In this document: piece by piece, positions 29,606 through 38,092 of the stretch | Position numbering within the stretch: position 1 is the stretch's first letter | Layout of the letters: each line of letters starts with the position of its first letter | Assembly: GCA_016715075.1 (NCBI GenBank) | Contig: JADKBK010000008.1 | Location: 62,001-126,000, forward strand | Direction: 5' to 3' | Length of the DNA stretch: 64,000 nt | Origin: Bacteroidales bacterium | Lineage (GTDB): Bacteria > Bacteroidota > Bacteroidia > Bacteroidales > VadinHA17 | Position numbers and translations under genes: made by a program | The notes under the pieces: generated by a model | Databases searched by the model: none | Seen by the model: only the letters and a program-made list of their open reading frames with translations | Told to the model about the DNA's origin: nothing

Positions 29606-29761
29606 CAGGGGCTGTTTAAAAAATCTTTTTAACCGCAAATCACGCTAAGGAATACGCAAAGTTCGCAAAGTCATGACATTGATATTAAATTCTTTGCGAA
29701 CTTAGCGTAGAACCTTTGCGGCCTTTGCGGTTAATGGTTTTAAACTTTTTAACAGCCCCTG
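29606..29761. repeat. MITE-like 156-bp palindromic element
   Basis: Ends are near-perfect inverted repeats: CAGGGGCTGTTTAAAAA (29606-29622) and TTTTTAACAGCCCCTG (29746-29761). Nested inside are TTAACCGCAAA (29629-29639) and TTTGCGGTTAA (29724-29734), plus several CGCAAAG and CTTTGCG units. The element fills the gap between the M64 peptidase and a small membrane gene. The 18-mer AAAATCTTTTTAACCGCA recurs at 45101-45118, and CAACCGCAAAGCACG near 8989 is related. No flanking target duplication is evident. It has no coding capacity. Confidence 0.75.
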
Positions 29762-29778
29762 TCAAAAAAGAATGAATT

Positions 29779-30126
29779 TTATTTATTCTTCCGGTCAATA
29801 ACATAGAACAGGACAAGGCTGAGTCCGCCAAAGAAGAAGATGGCTGCAGGATAGTTTGCATCTTCATCAAGGATGCCTGCATTTGACATTATGGCACCTA
29901 CTATTATCCCAAGTGCCACACCCATAAATAGCATACCGATCTTAAGTGTAAATTTGCCCCAGTTGAAACTCCATCTTGAGGCTTCCTTACCGGTATTGAA
30001 GAGTGAAGCATCGGCTCCCTTCTCTATCAGAGCCAATCTCTCCTTGTGGCGTGTTGTGTAATAAACATATAAAACGCCGAAAATTGCTGCAAATAATGCG
30101 ATAAATGTAATTGCTGTTGCTCCCAT
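29779..30126 (-). CDS. Small membrane protein (DUF6249-like)
   Basis: A 115-residue protein with three hydrophobic segments (residues about 4-22, 60-82 and 92-108) and a cytoplasmic stretch RHKERLALIEKGADASLF. This R-x-x-E-R-L-A-L-I-E-K-G motif is the hallmark of a family of small Bacteroidota membrane proteins, often found beside ECF sigma factors. Function is unknown and no sigma factor adjoins it here. It is transcribed away from the divergent Hdr cluster. Confidence 0.75.
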   Translation of the reverse strand: MGATAITFIALFAAIFGVLYVYYTTRHKERLALIEKGADASLFNTGKEASRWSFNWGKFTLKIGMLFMGVALGIIVGAIMSNAGILDEDANYPAAIFFFGGLSLVLFYVIDRKNK

Positions 30127-30323
30127 TTCATTAATTGTTAGTTAAAACTCTTTTCACCTTTAGACTGCAAATGGATCATCCCGGTTACAAAAATTAATCC
30201 CGGACATCAATTAACCTGATATTTTTGTTCACCGACAGCGTATGATATATGTGAAAAATGTTAAATATCATCTCTGATAATCCAATATGTTGTTAAATTT
30301 ACGACTGTTAAAAAAATAACAAT

Positions 30324-31358
30324 ATGGCTGACCTCTCATGTAAGTACCTGGGATTACAACTGAAAAATCCTATTGTAGTGGGGAGCTCCGGACTCACCTC
30401 CTCTCTGGAGAATGTTAAACAAATTTCTCAGATGGGAGCCGGAGCTGTTGTTCTGAAATCAATATTCGAAGAACAGATCAGATTTGAAACTGACAAATTC
30501 CTGCAATCCGATAAGAAGGAGATGAAATCCTGGCAGGATACATTCCAGCAGATTGTCAGCAAGACGGAATTTTACTACGATGAGGCTTATGACTACCTTA
30601 CAAATTACGCGAGGGAACACACTTTAAATCAATATCTCTCGCTTATTTCAGATGCAAAAAAGGAAATTGACATTCCTGTTATTGCCAGCATAAACTGCAG
30701 TACATCAAATGACTGGCAATACTTTACAAAGCGGATACAGGAGGCAGGTGCCGATGCGATTGAACTAAATGTGTATCTATTACCGTCTGACTTTGAGAAG
30801 AGCGGCAATGATCACGAGAAAGTTTATTTCGAAATAATTGAGGAAGTTAAAAAATATGCGACCATTCCGATTTCATTGAAAATAGGCTACTATTTTTCAA
30901 GCCTTTCCCAAACAGCTCTTAAACTGTCTGAAACAGGCATTGCAGGACTGACTCTTTTCAACAGACCGTACAATCCTGATATTGATATTGAGCATCTGCA
31001 GGTAAACGCTTCAAATATGTTCAGCAATGACAATGAGTATATGCATACATTAAGATGGGTTGCATTGCTTGCAGGCAAGCTCAGTTGCGACATTGCCGCA
31101 TCAACAGGAATTCACAATCATGAAACAGTTATAAAACAGATACTTGCCGGAGCCGATGTTGTCCATATGGTTTCAGTATTCTACAAGCATCACTTTGATA
31201 TACTTCCGCAGATAATAAGCGGAGTCAACAGCTGGATGGATCAGCATAATTTCAGAAGTATATCGGACTTCAAGGGTATGCTTAGCAGGAAGAATGTGCA
31301 AAATCCTGCAACATATGAGCGTGTTCAGTTCCTGCGTATTTTTTCGAGTGTTGAATAA
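30324..31358 (+). CDS. Dihydroorotate dehydrogenase-like flavoprotein
   Basis: A 344-residue TIM barrel of the DHOD-like family. The start, LSCKYLGLQLKNPIVVGSSGLTSSLENV, and the segments GAGAVVLKSIFEEQI, IPISLKIGYYFSS and SCDIAASTGIHNHETVIKQILAGADVVHMVSVFYKH (FMN-binding end) are all recognisable. True dihydroorotate dehydrogenases have an Asn/Ser/Cys catalytic set that I cannot confirm here. These DHOD-like proteins commonly adjoin redox genes rather than pyrimidine genes. It is the first gene of the Hdr/Flx cluster, 21 bp before hdrC, and may be a flavoprotein partner of that complex. Confidence 0.78.
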   Translation: MADLSCKYLGLQLKNPIVVGSSGLTSSLENVKQISQMGAGAVVLKSIFEEQIRFETDKFLQSDKKEMKSWQDTFQQIVSKTEFYYDEAYDYLTNYAREHTLNQYLSLISDAKKEIDIPVIASINCSTSNDWQYFTKRIQEAGADAIELNVYLLPSDFEKSGNDHEKVYFEIIEEVKKYATIPISLKIGYYFSSLSQTALKLSETGIAGLTLFNRPYNPDIDIEHLQVNASNMFSNDNEYMHTLRWVALLAGKLSCDIAASTGIHNHETVIKQILAGADVVHMVSVFYKHHFDILPQIISGVNSWMDQHNFRSISDFKGMLSRKNVQNPATYERVQFLRIFSSVE

Positions 31359-31379
31359 TTACTAATTTACAGTTTACAT

Positions 31380-31940
31380 ATGTCTCATTCCGAACATCAT
31401 ACAGAAAGAAATTCACTGGCCGGCAGCATAGAGAGTAAGGTTGATGTTAAAGCCCAGAAATGTTACCAGTGTGGCAAATGTTCAGCCGGCTGTCCTGTTG
31501 CTGATGATATGGATCTTCCGCCAAGCGTGGTCATGAGATTACTTCAGACCGAGCAGCCTGACAACGATGACAGAATATTAAGGTCGCATTCGATCTGGCT
31601 CTGTGTAACATGCGAGATGTGCCTGAGCCGCTGCCCAATGGAGATAGATATTCCGTCGATGATGGACTATCTGCGGCAGAGATCCAGGAGTGAAAAGAAG
31701 GTGAATAAAAAAGCCAGAAACATTATAGCTTTTCACAAATCCTTTTTGAATTCAATAAGATTCACAGGTAGATTATATGAACTTGGACTGATACTCGATT
31801 ACAAGCGTCAGTCTCTTAATCTCACCCAGGATATTTCTCTTGCCCCGAAGATGATTTCAAGGGGTAAGCTGCATCTCTTTCCGACAATGATCAAAGGGAC
31901 GGCGCATATCGCAAGAATATTTAAGAAAACAAGCAATTAA
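31380..31940 (+). CDS. hdrC: Heterodisulfide reductase subunit C-like protein
   Basis: A 186-residue ferredoxin-like protein with two 4Fe-4S motifs, C28-x2-C31-x2-C34-x3-C38 (CYQCGKCSAGCP) and C75-x2-C78-x2-C81-x3-C85 (CVTCEMCLSRCP). This is the HdrC layout: it carries electrons from HdrA to HdrB. The C-terminal 90 residues are helical, as in other HdrC. It precedes hdrB by 10 bp and belongs to the eight-gene redox cluster. Confidence 0.88.
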   Translation: MSHSEHHTERNSLAGSIESKVDVKAQKCYQCGKCSAGCPVADDMDLPPSVVMRLLQTEQPDNDDRILRSHSIWLCVTCEMCLSRCPMEIDIPSMMDYLRQRSRSEKKVNKKARNIIAFHKSFLNSIRFTGRLYELGLILDYKRQSLNLTQDISLAPKMISRGKLHLFPTMIKGTAHIARIFKKTSN

Positions 31941-31950
31941 GGAGGAATAT

Positions 31951-32733
31951 ATGAAATTTGGCATTTATCCCGGATGTTCATTGACCGGATCTGCTCGTGA
32001 TTACAATGAATCTGTTTTTGCCCTAGCAGAGGCATTTGAACTGGAGTTCACACAGATACCCGACTGGAACTGTTGCGGAGCTACGGCCGCCCATAATCTT
32101 AACAAGGAACTGTCACTTGCTCTGCCTGCCCGGATTCTGGCGCTTGCTGAAAAAAACGGACTCGACGAAATTATTGTTCCATGTGCTGCATGTTACAGCC
32201 GTCTTGTTGTAACTCAGCACGAACTGAAGAAGGATCCTGAACTAAAGAACCGGATTAGTGAGGTCATTGAGATGGACTACAAGGGTACTTCCAGAATCCT
32301 GAATGTAATTGAATGGATAGATAAATATATCATTCCTCAGCTTGATGCTAAAATTGTCAATCAGTTCAGGTATAAGGTTGCCTGTTATTATGGCTGTCTG
32401 CTGGTAAGGCCAAATAAGGTTCTGAATTATGACCGGGCTGAGGACCCCCAGACTATGGATATTGTTATGACCAAACTGGGAGCTACTCCCATCGATTACC
32501 CCTACAAAACAGAATGTTGCGGGGCGGGATTCTCCATCTCACGTACCGATATAGTCTCAAAACTTTCGGGAAAAATTATTGAAGATGCCGAACATCGGGG
32601 TGCCGATGCAATTATTGTTGCATGCCCGATGTGTCATTCAAACCTGGATATGCGTCGTCCTGATATTAATAAGTACTGGAAGACGGAGTATAATATCCCG
32701 GTAATATTTGTCACCCAGGCTATTGGCCAATAG
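31951..32733 (+). CDS. hdrB: Heterodisulfide reductase subunit B-like protein
   Basis: A 260-residue protein with two cysteine-rich CCG domains, WNCCGATAAH (C41, C42) and TECCGAGFS (near residue 190), plus CAACYSR and CPMCHSN. In HdrB these bind two noncubane [4Fe-4S] clusters that reduce a disulfide. In bacteria without coenzyme M/B the acceptor is not CoM-S-S-CoB but probably another disulfide, such as that of a DsrC-type protein or a thiol cofactor. The start is preceded by a strong ribosome-binding site, AAGGAGGAATAT, unlike most genes in the window. Confidence 0.87.
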   Translation: MKFGIYPGCSLTGSARDYNESVFALAEAFELEFTQIPDWNCCGATAAHNLNKELSLALPARILALAEKNGLDEIIVPCAACYSRLVVTQHELKKDPELKNRISEVIEMDYKGTSRILNVIEWIDKYIIPQLDAKIVNQFRYKVACYYGCLLVRPNKVLNYDRAEDPQTMDIVMTKLGATPIDYPYKTECCGAGFSISRTDIVSKLSGKIIEDAEHRGADAIIVACPMCHSNLDMRRPDINKYWKTEYNIPVIFVTQAIGQ

Positions 32734-32801
32734 GCCTGCCGGCTTCAAAAGTTGGATTGAAACGGCATTTTGTTGAGGTTAAAATCAGTTAAAGAGTTAT
32801 T

Positions 32802-34805
32802 ATGGCCAGAATAGGTGTATTTGTTTGTCATTGCGGAGAAAACATCAGCGCTACTGTCGATTGCGGAAAGGTTGCTGATACAATAGGTAAACTAAAGCAT
32901 GTAGCCTACAGCACTGAGTATAAGTATATGTGTTCAGATCCGGGGCAGACCCTGATAAAGGATGCCATCAGGGAGCACAAACTTACTGGAGTTGTGGTTT
33001 CTGCATGTTCCCCACGGATGCATGAACCGACATTCAGGAAAGCCTGTGCTGAGGGAGGGCTGAATCCGTTTCTTTGCGAGATGGCTAATCTCAGGGAACA
33101 CTGCTCATGGGTACATGAAAAGAATGAACTGACCACTGAGAAAGCTATTGATATCATAAGAACCCAGGTTGAGAAGGTAAAACTCAACTCTGCTCTTCAG
33201 CCAATCAGGGTGCCGGTTACAAAAACCTCAATGGTCATCGGAGGAGGTATTGCCGGTATTCAGGCAGCACTGGATATCGCAAACTGCGGACATAAAGTTG
33301 TAATGGTCGAACGCTCACCATCCATTGGAGGACATATGTCGCAGTTATCTGAGACCTTCCCCACACTCGACTGTTCCCAGTGCATTTTAACACCCAGAAT
33401 GGTAGAGGTGGCACAGCATCCCAATATCACACTTTATACCTACGCTGAAGTTGAAAGCGTGGAAGGATTCATCGGAAATTTCAAGGTAAAGATACGCAAG
33501 AAGGCCAAGAGCCTCGATGAGAAAGCCTGTACCGGTTGCGGCTTATGCACCACAAAATGCCCTCAGAAGAAAATCCCCAATGAATTTGAACAGGGAATGG
33601 GCATGCGTCCTGCGATTTATGTCCCTTTTCCGCAGGCAGTTCCAAACAGGCCTGTTATTGATAAAGAACATTGTACATATTATATTAAAGGAAAGTGCAA
33701 GGTCTGTGAGATCGTATGTCCTACAAAAGCGATTCGGTTTGATCAGCCTGATGAGATCCTTGATCTGGAGATCGGAGCAATCGTTGTATCGACAGGATTT
33801 GATATAAAACATGCCGACTTCTTTCCAGAATATGGCTATGGAAAGTACAAGGATGTTATTGACGGACTTCAGTTTGAACGTCTTGCATCAGCCTCAGGTC
33901 CGACTGCAGGAGCCATACTGAGACCATCCGACGGCCAGGTGCCGAAAAATATAGTTTTCATTGCCTGTGCAGGCTCGCGTGATCCTGCAAAAGGAATCGC
34001 CTATTGTTCAAAAATATGCTGTATGTACACTGCCAAGCATGCAATGCTTTATAAACATAAGGTGCATGAAGGCAATGCTCATGTCTTCTATATGGATATA
34101 AGATCAGGCGGAAAGAACTATGACGAGTTTGTACGCAGGGCAATTGAAGAGGATTATGTCAATTATATCCGTGGCAGGGTATCTACCGTTTATGAACGGG
34201 ATGGCAAACTGATAGTCAAAGGGGTGGATACTCTTCTTGGCGCTCAGCCGGTAGAAATAGTTGCTGATATGGTTGTGCTTGCAACGGCAGGAGTTGCCAA
34301 TCCGGGAGCTGAAGAGCTTGCCCAGAAGTTGCATGTATCGTATGATTCACATAAGTTTTTTGCCGAGGCTCATCCAAAGCTAAAGCCAGTTGAAACAAAT
34401 ACTGCTGGCATTTTTCTTGCTGGTGCCTGTCAGAATCCAAAAGATATTCCTGATTCAGTATCCCAGGCATCAGGAGCAGCTGTTAAAGTTGCGGCTCTCT
34501 TTTCTCAGAATGGACTTACACGCGAACCGCTGGTGGCTTTTGTTAACCGCACAGCGCCCCCAATGTATTCAACATGTGTCGGTTGCTTCCTTTGCCAGTC
34601 GGTCTGTCCCTACCAGGCTATTGAACGTGAAGACTTTAAGACCCGTGATGGCAAAATAATAAAAACCGTCGCCAAAATAAATGAAGGCCTTTGTCAGGGA
34701 TGCGGAACTTGTGTGGCTCTGTGCCGCTCCAAGTCGATCGACCTTTACGGCTATTCCAATAACCAGGTATATGCTGAAGTGGTGGCTCTGCTCAATGAAT
34801 TTTAA
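32802..34805 (+). CDS. hdrA: Heterodisulfide reductase subunit A, bifurcating flavoprotein
   Basis: A 667-residue core subunit. The N-terminal domain starts GVFVCHCGENIS, followed by CSDPGQTLI and VSACSPRMHEPTF, then an FAD-binding Rossmann fold VIGGGIAGIQAAL with ERSPSIGGHM. The cluster-binding motifs are CTGCGLCTTKCP, CKVCEIVCP, CVGCFLCQSVCP and CQGCGTCVALC. HdrA carries the bifurcating FAD: electrons from NADH (through the Flx subunits) split to ferredoxin and to HdrB. The domain order matches bacterial HdrA of the Flx type. It is preceded by a 68-bp gap with no strong ribosome-binding site. Confidence 0.92.
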   Translation: MARIGVFVCHCGENISATVDCGKVADTIGKLKHVAYSTEYKYMCSDPGQTLIKDAIREHKLTGVVVSACSPRMHEPTFRKACAEGGLNPFLCEMANLREHCSWVHEKNELTTEKAIDIIRTQVEKVKLNSALQPIRVPVTKTSMVIGGGIAGIQAALDIANCGHKVVMVERSPSIGGHMSQLSETFPTLDCSQCILTPRMVEVAQHPNITLYTYAEVESVEGFIGNFKVKIRKKAKSLDEKACTGCGLCTTKCPQKKIPNEFEQGMGMRPAIYVPFPQAVPNRPVIDKEHCTYYIKGKCKVCEIVCPTKAIRFDQPDEILDLEIGAIVVSTGFDIKHADFFPEYGYGKYKDVIDGLQFERLASASGPTAGAILRPSDGQVPKNIVFIACAGSRDPAKGIAYCSKICCMYTAKHAMLYKHKVHEGNAHVFYMDIRSGGKNYDEFVRRAIEEDYVNYIRGRVSTVYERDGKLIVKGVDTLLGAQPVEIVADMVVLATAGVANPGAEELAQKLHVSYDSHKFFAEAHPKLKPVETNTAGIFLAGACQNPKDIPDSVSQASGAAVKVAALFSQNGLTREPLVAFVNRTAPPMYSTCVGCFLCQSVCPYQAIEREDFKTRDGKIIKTVAKINEGLCQGCGTCVALCRSKSIDLYGYSNNQVYAEVVALLNEF

Positions 34806-34838
34806 TCTTGTCAGTAAAGTATTTATAAAAGAAAATAT

Positions 34839-35291
34839 ATGTCAGATTTTGAACCAAAAGTTGTCGCCTTCGTGTGTAACTGGTGTACATATGCGGGTGC
34901 CGATTTGACAGGAACAAGCAGGATCAAATATGCATCCAATGTCAAGATAATCCGGTTTCCCTGTACAGGACGCATTGATTTTATGCTCCTTCTCAAGGCG
35001 TTTGCCAATGGAGCTGACGGAATAATAGTATCCGGATGTCATCCTAATGACTGCCATTACACCTCTGGTAATTTTCATGCCAAACGGCGGTGGATCATGT
35101 TTAAGGAACTCATGGATTTTATGGGTATTGACATGAACAGGATAACTTTCTCATGGGTTTCAGCAGCAGAAGGAGCCAAATGGGCTGATGTGGTGAATGC
35201 GACAGTTACCCGGATCCGCGAATTGGGCCCTTATGTTTCTTATAAGGAAATGGTTGATAAATCTGTTGAGGAGGAGGTGAAAAATGGATAA
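34839..35291 (+). CDS. flxD: MvhD-like Fe-S subunit (FlxD)
   Basis: A 150-residue MvhD/FlxD protein. Its cysteine pattern is CNWCTYAGADLTGT, FPCTGRI and GCHPNDCHY, which binds a [2Fe-2S] cluster, and SAAEGAKWADVVN follows. In methanogens MvhD links the hydrogenase to HdrA; in bacterial Flx-Hdr complexes FlxD has the same link role between the NADH-oxidising flavoprotein and HdrA. It lies directly after hdrA and overlaps the next gene by 8 bp. Confidence 0.87.
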   Translation: MSDFEPKVVAFVCNWCTYAGADLTGTSRIKYASNVKIIRFPCTGRIDFMLLLKAFANGADGIIVSGCHPNDCHYTSGNFHAKRRWIMFKELMDFMGIDMNRITFSWVSAAEGAKWADVVNATVTRIRELGPYVSYKEMVDKSVEEEVKNG

Positions 35292-36087
35292 TCTTGTCAA
35301 AAGGGCAAAAGAGCTGCTCGAAAATAAAACCGTTCAGGTCGTAATTGGCTATGAAGCAGGTCCCACAGGTGTTATTCGGCCTGCATTTATAACTGATCCT
35401 GAAAAGGCAGGTAAACTGATTTACAATGATAAATGTGACCAGAATCTTGCGGTTTATCTCACAAAAAAAGAGGTGAAGAATTTCGGGAAAATGGCTATTG
35501 TGGCAACTTTACCGGTAATGAGGAGCATCATGATGCTTATTTCCGAACAGCAGTTGTTCGCAGAAAGTATTGTTGTTCTGGGCATCTCGGCAGATGGAAA
35601 TCTGCTTGATATAGCCGATATCAATATTATGCAGGGCTATATTGAAAAATCAGATCTCAGCAATCCTGAAAAATACAAGGCTCTCCTTGCTGAGCTGAAT
35701 AAGCTTAACCCGGAAGAAAAATTTGCATACTGGCAGAAGGAACTCTCAAAATGCATCAAGTGTTATGCCTGCCGGCAGGCATGCCCCATGTGTTATTGTA
35801 CCCGCTGCACAGTGGAGGTAAACCAGCCGCAATGGATACCTGTACAGGCAAATACTCACGGTAATATGGAATGGCATATACTCAGGGCGATGCATCTTGC
35901 CGGACGCTGTATAAGCTGCGGGGAATGCGGAAGAGCTTGCCCTGTTGGGATTCCCTGTCACCTGCTAACAATGCAGCTGACTGACCAGGTTTATACCTAT
36001 TTCAAGGTCTATGCCGGAACCTCTGATAAGATGAATTCAGTCCTGTCAACATTTGAACCCAATGATAAAGAAAGCTTTATAATTTAG
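35284..36087 (+). CDS. flxC: 4Fe-4S electron-transfer subunit (FlxC-like)
   Basis: A 267-residue protein. The N-terminal half resembles a flavin or cofactor-binding coenzyme F420 hydrogenase/dehydrogenase-like fold. The C-terminal half has two ferredoxin motifs, CIKCYACRQACP (with more Cys in MCYCTRC) and CISCGECGRACPVGIPC, giving two [4Fe-4S] clusters. It has a strong ribosome-binding site (GAGGAGGTG) inside the end of flxD. Its position fits FlxC, but B and C are hard to tell apart from sequence alone. Confidence 0.72.
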   Translation: MDNLVKRAKELLENKTVQVVIGYEAGPTGVIRPAFITDPEKAGKLIYNDKCDQNLAVYLTKKEVKNFGKMAIVATLPVMRSIMMLISEQQLFAESIVVLGISADGNLLDIADINIMQGYIEKSDLSNPEKYKALLAELNKLNPEEKFAYWQKELSKCIKCYACRQACPMCYCTRCTVEVNQPQWIPVQANTHGNMEWHILRAMHLAGRCISCGECGRACPVGIPCHLLTMQLTDQVYTYFKVYAGTSDKMNSVLSTFEPNDKESFII

Positions 36088-36088
36088 C

Positions 36089-37099
36089 ATGGAAACTACC
36101 AGAAAATTAATACGGAAGCAATCGGTTGAAAAGCTTTACAATGCTTTAACATCAAACCGGCAGGTCTATGCCCCGGTAGTTGCTGCCGACAAACAGATAG
36201 AATACAGGTATAATCCGGGTTTTGCCGAAGTAACCTTCGGGCATATCCGGTCGACTCTCTCTGTTAAAAACGTTGTGTTCCCAAAGGTTGAAAATCTTTT
36301 CTTTTACACCAATGCCAGGTCAGAAAGTACCATCACCGACATTGATATGAGCAGGATCCCTGAGGTAGTCCTCTGGGGAGCACATCCCTGTGACAATGCC
36401 GCTTTTGACACTCTCCGCTCTATATTCTGCTGGGATATAAAAGATGAATTCTTTTCAAAACGGCTTGAAAAACTTGCCGTAATAGGCTTAAGCTGCCACC
36501 TAAGTGACGAATATTGCTTCTGTACTTCAGTGGGACTTTCTCCGGATTCAAAAAAAGGAAGCGACATACTTCTGTCGCTACTTAAAAACGGTGATTATCA
36601 TGCAGATATCCTGACTGAAAAGGGGAATGAGATTGTTAAATCAGCTGCAGATCTGTTTGAAACTGTTTCAGATGAAAAAGAAGTTATAACAGAGGTTAAA
36701 CAGAAATTCAGCCATGAACAGGTAACATCAAAGCTCTCTGCTGCTTTTGAACATCCATTCTGGGTTGAAAATTCGCTCAGGTGTATAGGTTGCGGAGCAT
36801 GTGCCTATGTCTGTCCGACATGTGCATGTTTTGATATCCAGGACGAAACAAGAGGTAAGAACGGGAAACGCTATCGCAGCTGGGATTCATGTGGCTTCGG
36901 ACTCTTCACCCTGCATACATCAGGTCATAATCCCCGCGAAGTACAGAGTCAGAGATGGAGGCAGCGAATTATGCATAAATTTTCATACATGCCCGAACGC
37001 AATGAATCTCTTGGATGTGTAGGCTGTGGACGATGTTCCAGCGGATGCCCGGTGGATATGAACATAGCCGAACAATTGGAAGCATTACAAAACATTTAA
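36089..37099 (+). CDS. flxB: 4Fe-4S dicluster subunit (FlxB-like)
   Basis: A 336-residue protein with two [4Fe-4S] motifs near the C-terminus, CIGCGACAYVCPTCAC (residues about 232-247) and CVGCGRCSSGCPVD (about 311-324). The N-terminal region resembles the anaerobic sulfite reductase A/hydrogenase beta-subunit-like family (AsrA, HydB), as expected for FlxB. It starts 1 bp after the FlxC-like stop. It should pass electrons between the flavoprotein FlxA and the other Flx subunits. Confidence 0.75.
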   Translation: METTRKLIRKQSVEKLYNALTSNRQVYAPVVAADKQIEYRYNPGFAEVTFGHIRSTLSVKNVVFPKVENLFFYTNARSESTITDIDMSRIPEVVLWGAHPCDNAAFDTLRSIFCWDIKDEFFSKRLEKLAVIGLSCHLSDEYCFCTSVGLSPDSKKGSDILLSLLKNGDYHADILTEKGNEIVKSAADLFETVSDEKEVITEVKQKFSHEQVTSKLSAAFEHPFWVENSLRCIGCGACAYVCPTCACFDIQDETRGKNGKRYRSWDSCGFGLFTLHTSGHNPREVQSQRWRQRIMHKFSYMPERNESLGCVGCGRCSSGCPVDMNIAEQLEALQNI

Positions 37100-37110
37100 T
37101 CAGTTAGAAT

Positions 37111-37947
37111 ATGAGCGACAATATCTATAAGCCTTATCTGATGGAAATTGAGAATATCGTTGAAGAGACTCCAGATGTAAGGACATTCCGCTTAAAATTT
37201 AAAAACAATGAAGATGCAGAAAAATTTGTATTCAAAGCCGGCCAATTCGGAGAGTACTCCGTGTTAGGTGAAGGCGAATCAACTTTTTGCGTGGCCTCCT
37301 CTCCTACCAGAAAAGGATATATAGAATGTACATTCCGCAAGGCAGGACGTGTAACAAACGCTCTGGCAAACCTCGAAATCGGGGATACTGTAGGATTCAG
37401 GGGACCATATGGGAATACATTTCCTGTTGAGCAGTGGGAAGGTAAAAACCTGTTGTACATTGCCGGTGGTATAGCATTACCTCCAATGCGGTGCGTGATC
37501 TGGAATACAATTGATCTGCGGGATAAATACAGGGACATTACAATTGTTTATGGAGCACGTACCGTATCTGACCTGGTGTATAAGAATGAATTGAAAGAAT
37601 GGGAAGACAGGCCTGATATAAAACTGATTACTACTGTTGACCCGGGTGGACAGACTCCTGACTGGAAAGGTGAGATCGGATTTGTACCGCTTGTTCTTGA
37701 AAAGCTTGCCCCTTCATCTGAAAACACTGTAGCTGTTTTATGCGGTCCTCCTGTAATGATAAAATTCACAATGCCTGTCCTGAAAAAACTTGGATTCCAG
37801 GATAAAGATATCTATACAACGCTGGAAAACAGGATGAAATGCGGATTCGGGAAATGCGGACGCTGCAATGTCGGAAAGCTGTTTGTATGCAAAGACGGTC
37901 CGGTCTTCAGTTACGAAGAGATCCTTACTCTCCCGGAAGAATACTAA
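37111..37947 (+). CDS. flxA: FAD/NAD-binding oxidoreductase subunit (FlxA-like)
   Basis: A 278-residue protein of the PyrK/sulfhydrogenase-gamma family. The FAD-binding barrel has VRTFRLKF and GQFGEYSVLG, the NAD-binding fold YIAGGIALPPMR and CGPPVMIKFT, and the C-terminus the [2Fe-2S]-binding MKCGFGKCGRCNVG with a further Cys. It should oxidise NADH and feed the Hdr-Flx complex. It is the last gene of the cluster; no terminator is obvious after it, and an ECF sigma gene follows after 145 bp. Confidence 0.85.
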   Translation: MSDNIYKPYLMEIENIVEETPDVRTFRLKFKNNEDAEKFVFKAGQFGEYSVLGEGESTFCVASSPTRKGYIECTFRKAGRVTNALANLEIGDTVGFRGPYGNTFPVEQWEGKNLLYIAGGIALPPMRCVIWNTIDLRDKYRDITIVYGARTVSDLVYKNELKEWEDRPDIKLITTVDPGGQTPDWKGEIGFVPLVLEKLAPSSENTVAVLCGPPVMIKFTMPVLKKLGFQDKDIYTTLENRMKCGFGKCGRCNVGKLFVCKDGPVFSYEEILTLPEEY

Positions 37948-38092
37948 CTATACCTGCTTAAATAGCGACAATTTAATATTCAGGTTTTAGAATTTGGAAT
38001 AATATAAGTACTTCCTAATTTAAAAAAATTTCCTCTAAACAAATCATGTTTAACTGTAACCATTTAATAATTTTACCCGTCAAAGGGTTTAA

